Shown one piece after another: positions 58,458 to 64,000 of a stretch of 64,000 bases of DNA. Each line of letters starts with the position of its first letter. Within the stretch, counting starts at the first letter, position 1. This DNA is from Endomychus coccineus (Eukaryota; Arthropoda; Insecta; Coleoptera; Endomychidae): assembly GCA_958510875.1 (NCBI GenBank), contig OY294067.1, forward strand, positions 273,836,742 to 273,900,741, in the 5' to 3' direction. A model generated the notes under the pieces. The model was given only the letters and a program-made list of their open reading frames with translations. It did not search any database and had not been told where the DNA came from. The position numbers and the translations under genes are program-made.

Positions 58458-59213
58458 TTTATTGAAAAATTATCTATTTGTCTGATTATTTACAAATAAG
58501 ACACGTTTCATATTTTTTCCATTATTCATAACATAATATAATATTATAATATAATTTAATCTAATAACTATCATAAATAACATACATAATATTGCTTATC
58601 GGGAAAAATAAAATGGCAATAAATGCAAGTGTACAGATTCACATTATAGATACGTCTAATACCCATTATTTTATACAATGAACACATTTACTTTTTTCTC
58701 AATCTTTTTTACCAGGAATTTCTGTAATTTCGCTATCAGTCGTACAGTCTGAAGTGCACGACGTATCGATGATGTTATCAATGACACTTGCAAAGTAACA
58801 AACTCAGATGATGGAGCGGATGAAGATGATCCTTATATCAATAATTATCATATCACATCTTTAACAATATATGATGATAGTGATAACGAAGATAACATCA
58901 TAGATACGTCGTGCACTTCAAACTATACGACTGATAGCGAAATTACAGAAATTCCTGGTAAAAAAAGATTGAGAAAAAAGTAAATGTGTTTATTGTATAA
59001 AATAATGGGTATTAGACGTATCTATAATGTGAATCTGTACACTTGCATTTATTGCCATTTTGTTTTTCTCGATAAGCAATATTATGTATGTTATTTATGA
59101 TAGTTATTAGATTAAATTATATTATAATATTATATTATGTTATGAATAACGGAAAAAATATGAAACGTGTCTTATTTGTAAATAATCAGACAAATAGAAA
59201 ATTTTTCAATAAA
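58458..59213. mobile_element. palindrome C
   Basis: Arms 58458-58779 and 58891-59213 are inverse complements with very few mismatches, around a 111-bp loop. Outer landmark: TTATTGAAAA.TT..CTATTTG; inner: GAAGTGCACGACGTAT. No short target duplication was found. The right arm and loop together hold the acidic reading frame annotated separately. Confidence 0.9.
58754..58983 (+). other. acidic reading frame with basic tail in palindrome C
   Basis: Open from about 58754 (after an in-frame stop, no ATG) to TAA at 58981-58983. It contains SDDGADEDDPYINNYH, IYDDSDNEDNIIDTSC and TTDSEITEIPGKKRLRKK. The strongly acidic run followed by a KKRLRKK end looks like a genuine protein C-terminus, which the left arm repeats in mirror image. 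It may be the end of a captured gene or transposase. Family unknown. Confidence 0.35.
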
Positions 59214-59279
59214 TAGAATGATTTTACTAATTTTAATTATTGAATATTCCTTTTCATTGCAGTATTATATTTCAGCTAT

Positions 59280-59368
59280 TCACCTGTTATCTGACGAGCT
59301 ATACTCCACTCGAGGGCATAATATCTGTAAAATTGAAAAAGAAACGAACTATATATCTATCTATCTAT
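59280..59368 (+). repeat. LINE-like 3' tail with microsatellite
   Basis: Sequence with CTATACTCCACTCGAGGGC followed by a TATCTATCTATCTATGG run at about 59350-59368, similar in style to the end at 16806-16885. The LINE body is not visible. Confidence 0.45.
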
Positions 59369-59565
59369 GGAAGACTTAAGTCTTGATAGTTGTACCTGAC
59401 ATCATCATATTAGGGATTATGGGATTTGCTTTCCTGGAGAATACGGAAGCTTGAGCAAAACGGAAGATTAAAATCTACTGAATTATCAGATGCCCATTTA
59501 AAATCGTTCCAAATCTCCATTGATTGCGTCAACCTGTCTTTGTGGTGATCAAAGAGCACAATTCT
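59369..59565 (-). pseudogene. family-J LINE fragment
   Basis: Matches 2430-2630 of the first J copy: GAAGACTTAA, GACATCATCATATTAGGGAT, CTCCATTGATTGCGTCAACC. Coding frames are destroyed. Confidence 0.65.
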
Positions 59566-60802
59566 GCAAAGCAAGTTGCTTTATCATGGAAATCACAATC
59601 ACCTAATGATTATATCTCAACTTCAAATATGCATTATATCATTCGTATCCTTTGAATAAAATATAGGTAACTGAAATAAGCTTCACATTTTGTTTTCAAA
59701 AAATCATTACATCTAAAGAAAATCAGGAACCCAGGAGAAGTGTTACCTGGAGTATAAATAAGTTCAGGATGCATAGGAAGTGTTATAAATGGTTAGAATG
59801 TTATTAGTATTGTAAATTGATAATATATGAATCAGATAATAGAACTTATGACGTCATGTGACAGAGTTTTGGCCTTGTATTATACGAGATATTGTTAGGT
59901 TGCGACGATCAAATGCCTATAGACTTGTTAAGATCTGTCGCTTCCGAAATCCGCCAGCGTTCATTGTATTTTGTCGACATACACCGGCGAAGGTCGGAAG
60001 GGTGAAATAATTAACAAATATTCGATGTTTCACCCAGGTTTTTGGTGTTCGCCGACATTAACAGAAAAATGTTAACATTCGCCAATAGTTCACAGTAACA
60101 TAATACATAATGAATTATCCCAATTATCACCGCCTGTTGTGCACATTTCAGTTCTGAAAACTTCATAGCAGAAATCCAAAGAAAACATTTTCTTCATGAA
60201 ACATTCCTCATAAAAAATTCGTCGCATGATAATTGTTAGAACTGGAAGATGAACTATCAAAGCCGCTTAAATATGTATGAACTGAAGTTTGCCAACATTT
60301 GCACTTACCTTGTGAGTTATTACTTATTCTCATAATGCTCTGAAGTTCCAGAAATAGAATGAGCGAACCATTTATTTCGTTTCGCGAGTTGTTTTAGCAT
60401 GGAGATTTTACATTCCCGAGTCAATATTGATATTTACTTTCTGTTTATGGTCTCTTAAATGCTTAGTTTAACGAGTTCACTTGTGAGTGTTGAGAGCATT
60501 TGAATGTTCTTTAAAGCGATTCAATGAACTTTACACTAAACCATTGACCGGAACATTTGTTTCATTCTAATTGAAACGGCGTTCTTCAGATTGATTATTC
60601 CAATCGTTATTGAATTTATAATAGTGATTTACGTTACGAGGATGGTAAATTACTCATCAAAGTGCAAGTTTAGATGTTTACGAATGAGGCTGGAATTTCT
60701 CAACGAGTAATTTGTTGGTATTTTGCGGCCATGTGTCGTACTATTTCATTTTATACTGTTTTACTTAAACAAAGAATTCAAAAATTTCAAATTATGTTAA
60801 GT
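59566..60802. other. no gene recognised
   Basis: Nothing identified. Around 60350-60600 the sequence looks unique and non-repetitive. Confidence 0.4.
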
Positions 60803-61694
60803 CACGGTCGTATATACTGGTCTGAAACTCGAGGCTGTTTCCTATGTGAGAAGTGAGCCCGCTAAGCGTCATCTGTTGCGTAGTAATAAAAAGGTGGCGC
60901 ATGAGTCGAGGGATGTTCTCTGGTACGTATACGACCATAGACCCATTATCCTAAGGAGACAAAATTGTTTACATTTGAACACGATCAGACATTGCCAAGA
61001 TTTCGGGCCACTCAGACGGCTGTATATTACTAGTATGGCCATATGGAATGTGATGTTGCCGGATTAGTTGTTTTGTGTGCCGGATTGAGATTTGTAATTA
61101 TCATAAAAACGTCCATAGCATTATTTATTGGTTATATTAGGAGCAATATTGTTGAAATGTCGTTTTCTCTGAAAAATGTTCCATAATTTATGGTAACCTG
61201 GAATATACAATCGAATTATAGAATGTTTAAATTTTCAAATCCCATTGCACCATTTGTTCAGAAGGCGACAACGCTGCGCACAATTTACGAATGGGGACTT
61301 TGTTCTGTACTACGCAATTTGACAGTTTCCGTATTTCTCGTAGCTGTTTCGAAGCAATGTTGCCTTACAAGTGGTACCAGGTTTTCAATAAGAGTTACAG
61401 CGTTGCCAATAAGGAGTAATTATGACTCGACGACAAAAAGGTCCGTTGGTTTTCTTTGTCATATTCCATGTAATCATTGGGACAAGTCAAATGGAGTTTT
61501 ATGAATGAGATGTTTCGTCTCCTTAGAATAATAGGACTATGTATACGACCGTGTTAGAACGATATGGCCCCTAATCCTGTCAACATACTATGATTCATAT
61601 GTCAGCTGGTGGCTGAGCGAGGGACTACGAGTTTGGCGACATGTAAGAGACTCATGTCAAACATATAGTTTCCAGATCTGTATATACGACCGTG
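60803..61694. mobile_element. MITE of the 44174-44447 family, invaded
   Basis: Tips CACGGTCGTATATACTGGTC and, from the right, CACGGTCGTATATACAGATC. Outside lies TGTTAAGT (left, 60795-60802) and CGTTAAGT (right, 61695-61702), 7 of 8 matching. Removing the nested element and one copy of its target duplication leaves 278 bp, close to the 274 bp of the other copy. Confidence 0.92.
60936..61541. mobile_element. 606-bp element nested in the MITE
   Basis: Exact TATACGAC at 60928-60935 and 61542-61549. TIRs of about 29 bp: CATAGACCCATTATCCTAAG left, CATAGTCCTATTATTCTAAG from the right, both continuing GAGAC.AAA. It has no recognisable transposase; the open frame at 61190-61504 is unassigned. 8-bp duplications are typical of hAT and P elements. 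Confidence 0.93.
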
Positions 61695-61702
61695 CGTTAA
61701 GT

Positions 61703-62559
61703 TAAGTGACTGAATAGTCGGTAATAGTGATAGTAGGTATCTTATCTGTCAACAACATTGACACTCCATCTTATTTGACATAACCAGGGAAGAAATTAAG
61801 AAGAGACAAGAATAATGTGTTAAAATTTTGAAAATTCGAGATACTTTTTGTAAAACATGATAGAAGTCCGAAATGTGTTGATAGGTAACACTTTCCTACC
61901 TAGTGATGTAATGTTACACTTTTCGGCCGCAAATTCATCAGGTAAAGTTGAATTTCCCAGACAGTATGAACATTTGATAACTTTTAGCTTTGCGAATGCC
62001 ACTATGTAGTGAAACAGTCTATTATAATTATTTTGTAAATTAAATGTTACAATTTTTCAGTAGGTAAATATTAGTTTGATTCTCGAACTTCCGAATGTCA
62101 AAATGAGAATCGTTCATCGGTTTCATGATATTAAGCCTTTGTTCACATACACAAAAGTAGGTTGGTAAGTAAGTCATAACTGTATTCGAAATATCACCAA
62201 ACTAACATGTCAATGAAAATTAATAATAAATAATTAAAATATAACACCCATTTATTAATACAATCGGAACAATAATAATTGAAAACTGAAATATATTATT
62301 ACTGCTCCTGCTTGCGATAAGAGAAATTTATGTTATTCTTTCGAACTGGAGAAGGTGATTCATGGGCAAGATATCTGTGAAATATCTACATGTGAAGAAG
62401 CATTGTGCATCACGTCTTTGGTATTCTTGGGAGTCAGGTCAGTATGCTGAACATTTAGCCAAAATGTTAAGACAAATGTTTTCGTGTCGTCTGAAATGTC
62501 GCTTTCATAGATAAGTTCCGTTATCATTTGGGTAAGTCATAGAAAAACTATACTCCAAG
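61703..62559. other. no gene recognised
   Basis: AT-rich, no recognised features. Confidence 0.45.
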
Positions 62560-63110
62560 AAGTCTGGACTTACTGTTATTTGAATGTGTATTTTTGTTGA
62601 ATGAATTCGGTCTAGCAGCGTATTTTCATTGTTTTTGTAGTTCCAAGTGGCAATCCGTAGGTCTGAGGTTATGGGACGTATATTTTTGTTAGATGCATTC
62701 TGCAAACAGCCTATTTTCCTGATGTATTTACAAGCGGCAATTCGTAAATAGAAACAGCGTATTTCTCTAATACTTTTTGTAGTTCCAAGTGGCAATCCGT
62801 ATGTCTGAGGTTATTGGAATTGTATTTTTAGAACAGCATATTCATCTCATTCCACAAAGAGGAATGTATGTTGTTCAAGAATATGCACCAAAAATACACT
62901 TTCAATAACCTCAGACCTACGGATTGCCGCTTGGAACTATAAAAAGAATGAAGGGAATAGGCCGTTCTACATAATGCATGTAGCAAAAATACAATTTCAA
63001 TTACCTCAGACCTACGGATTGCCGCTCTTCCTGATGTCTTCCAAGGAGCAATCCGTATGTAGAAAAAAAGTATCTCCCCAATACTTTTTGTAGGTCCAAG
63101 CAACAAAATA
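62560..63110. repeat. array of about 100-bp repeats that reverses orientation
   Basis: The core GTAGTTCCAAGTGGCAATCC, GTAGGTCTGAGGTTAT and a spacer with TATTTTTGTTAGATGCATT recur. Plus-oriented copies lie at about 62570-62670, 62670-62770 and 62770-62850. Inverted copies (ACCTCAGACCTACGGATTGC) are at about 62880-62945 and 62985-63050. The switch is near 62850-62880, around CATTCCACAAAGAGGAATG, itself a small palindrome. It could be a satellite or a tandem-repeat transposon. Confidence 0.8.
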
Positions 63111-64000
63111 AAAAAAATTAATTTAGAAACTGGCAGAGAAGTACTGACACAATTATACAGCACTCTATGAGTCTCCTAATGGCCAAACATATCATAATAA
63201 TGATATCTATGGAAATAAGATATCTATGACACCAGCCTCTCAAACGAAACGAGGAGGAATACTCTGTAGGGAGGCTACAATTAAATGTCAGATGCTGTTT
63301 ATTCACTTTAAATGCAAAATTTCCATTTCAACTGCGTTTTATCATCAAATATCAATTATATTATATTGGAATATACTTGAAGGAGACATATTTCATGACA
63401 TTCAGGCTAGTTGTTATGTACTTTTGAGGTCAATGTCATGAGATAAACATGGTGCTAATTATGAGAAGATTTTATTTTTTTTCTGGAAACTGGTGCATTT
63501 CCGCAGATTTTTCTTTTCTGATCGTTCATAAGGAACACGGAAGTAGTCTGTCAAAAAAATGTTCATCAAAATCGGGGGTGAGGCCCTTCTTGTAAATAAT
63601 TACCTCACTTTCTTCCATTACTCGTCACAATCTGAGGTTTGCTCTTGCTATCAATCTTAACATCTTCATATTCTTTGATGATTCATATCTAACAGATAAA
63701 TCCCCATTGGTCTCAATTACAAGCGGATTCAATCTTTGAATGGACCTCATTATACAACCGGACGATTTTCAAAGTTTAACTAACCGAATTTTCCCATCCT
63801 CACCAAGAAAAATCACCCAAAGGCTTACTTTTCGAATTCACATTTTCTATAAGAACGATTTCTCTCATCTTGATTTCTCTGGATGAATGTCTTTTCATAT
63901 GGAGAACCAACTGACTTTAGCATTCTTCTCTAAATATTTTTCTCAAATTAAATCTGATTTTTGAATGTATTTCAAGTGTCGCTTCAACGATGTCTCATCA
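63111..64000. other. no gene recognised
   Basis: AT-rich. A plus-strand frame at 63226-63441 is unassigned. Confidence 0.4.

Noticed and set aside
1..64000. CRISPR arrays, operons, tRNA and rRNA genes
   Set aside because: None seen. Spaced repeats such as 62560-63110 lack regular spacers, and the window is clearly eukaryotic.

Overview
This is an AT-rich window from an animal genome, most likely an arthropod (probably an insect). That inference rests on its transposon families: mariner-type transposases, jockey-, CR1- and R1/I-like LINEs, Penelope-like elements (PLEs) with GIY-YIG endonuclease, gypsy integrase and small DNA transposons with 8-bp target duplications. I found no convincing complete host gene, no rRNA or tRNA gene, and no bacterial or operon-like organisation. 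One 99-bp stretch (10561-10659) looks like a terminal coding exon of unknown identity. The window is best read as a gene-poor, repeat-dense intergenic or intronic region.

Layout. 0.8-3 kb: a short direct repeat, then a decayed jockey-like LINE (family J, minus strand). 4.6-8.3 kb: two PLE relics, the second split by a mariner-type transposon (5369-7669) with terminal inverted repeats (TIRs) of about 600 bp. 8.3-9.8 kb: an 80-bp hairpin and a GC-richer unclassified block. 10.5-13.9 kb: the candidate exon, a gypsy integrase relic and an LTR-like repeat whose inverted partner lies at 19.5-21.0 kb. 22.1-32.8 kb: fragments of RNase H-bearing LINEs, a second mariner-type element (23616-25550), a PLE, and R1- and CR1-type LINE pieces. 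33.9-38.0 kb: giant palindrome A, broken by an LTR-like 1.7-kb insertion. 39.2-43.3 kb: a PLE split by the best-preserved LINE of the window. 43.9-60 kb: family-J LINE fragments invaded by a 274-bp MITE, giant palindrome B (47237-50164), an old mariner, a 2-kb solo LTR (51627-53645), a second copy of the palindrome A LTR, a piece of palindrome B and palindrome C (58458-59213). 60.8-61.7 kb: a MITE with another element nested inside it. 62.6-63.1 kb: an array of roughly 100-bp repeats that flips orientation.

How it fits together. The sequence is a record of successive insertions. Several nestings can be proved from target-site duplications or from protein similarity that resumes across the insert: mariner in PLE, LINE in PLE, MITE in LINE, element in MITE, LTR in LINE. 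The least explained structures are the three long palindromes (arms of about 1 kb or more, 1.3 kb and 0.32 kb). They contain no recognisable transposase, and a transcript through them would fold into long double-stranded RNA.
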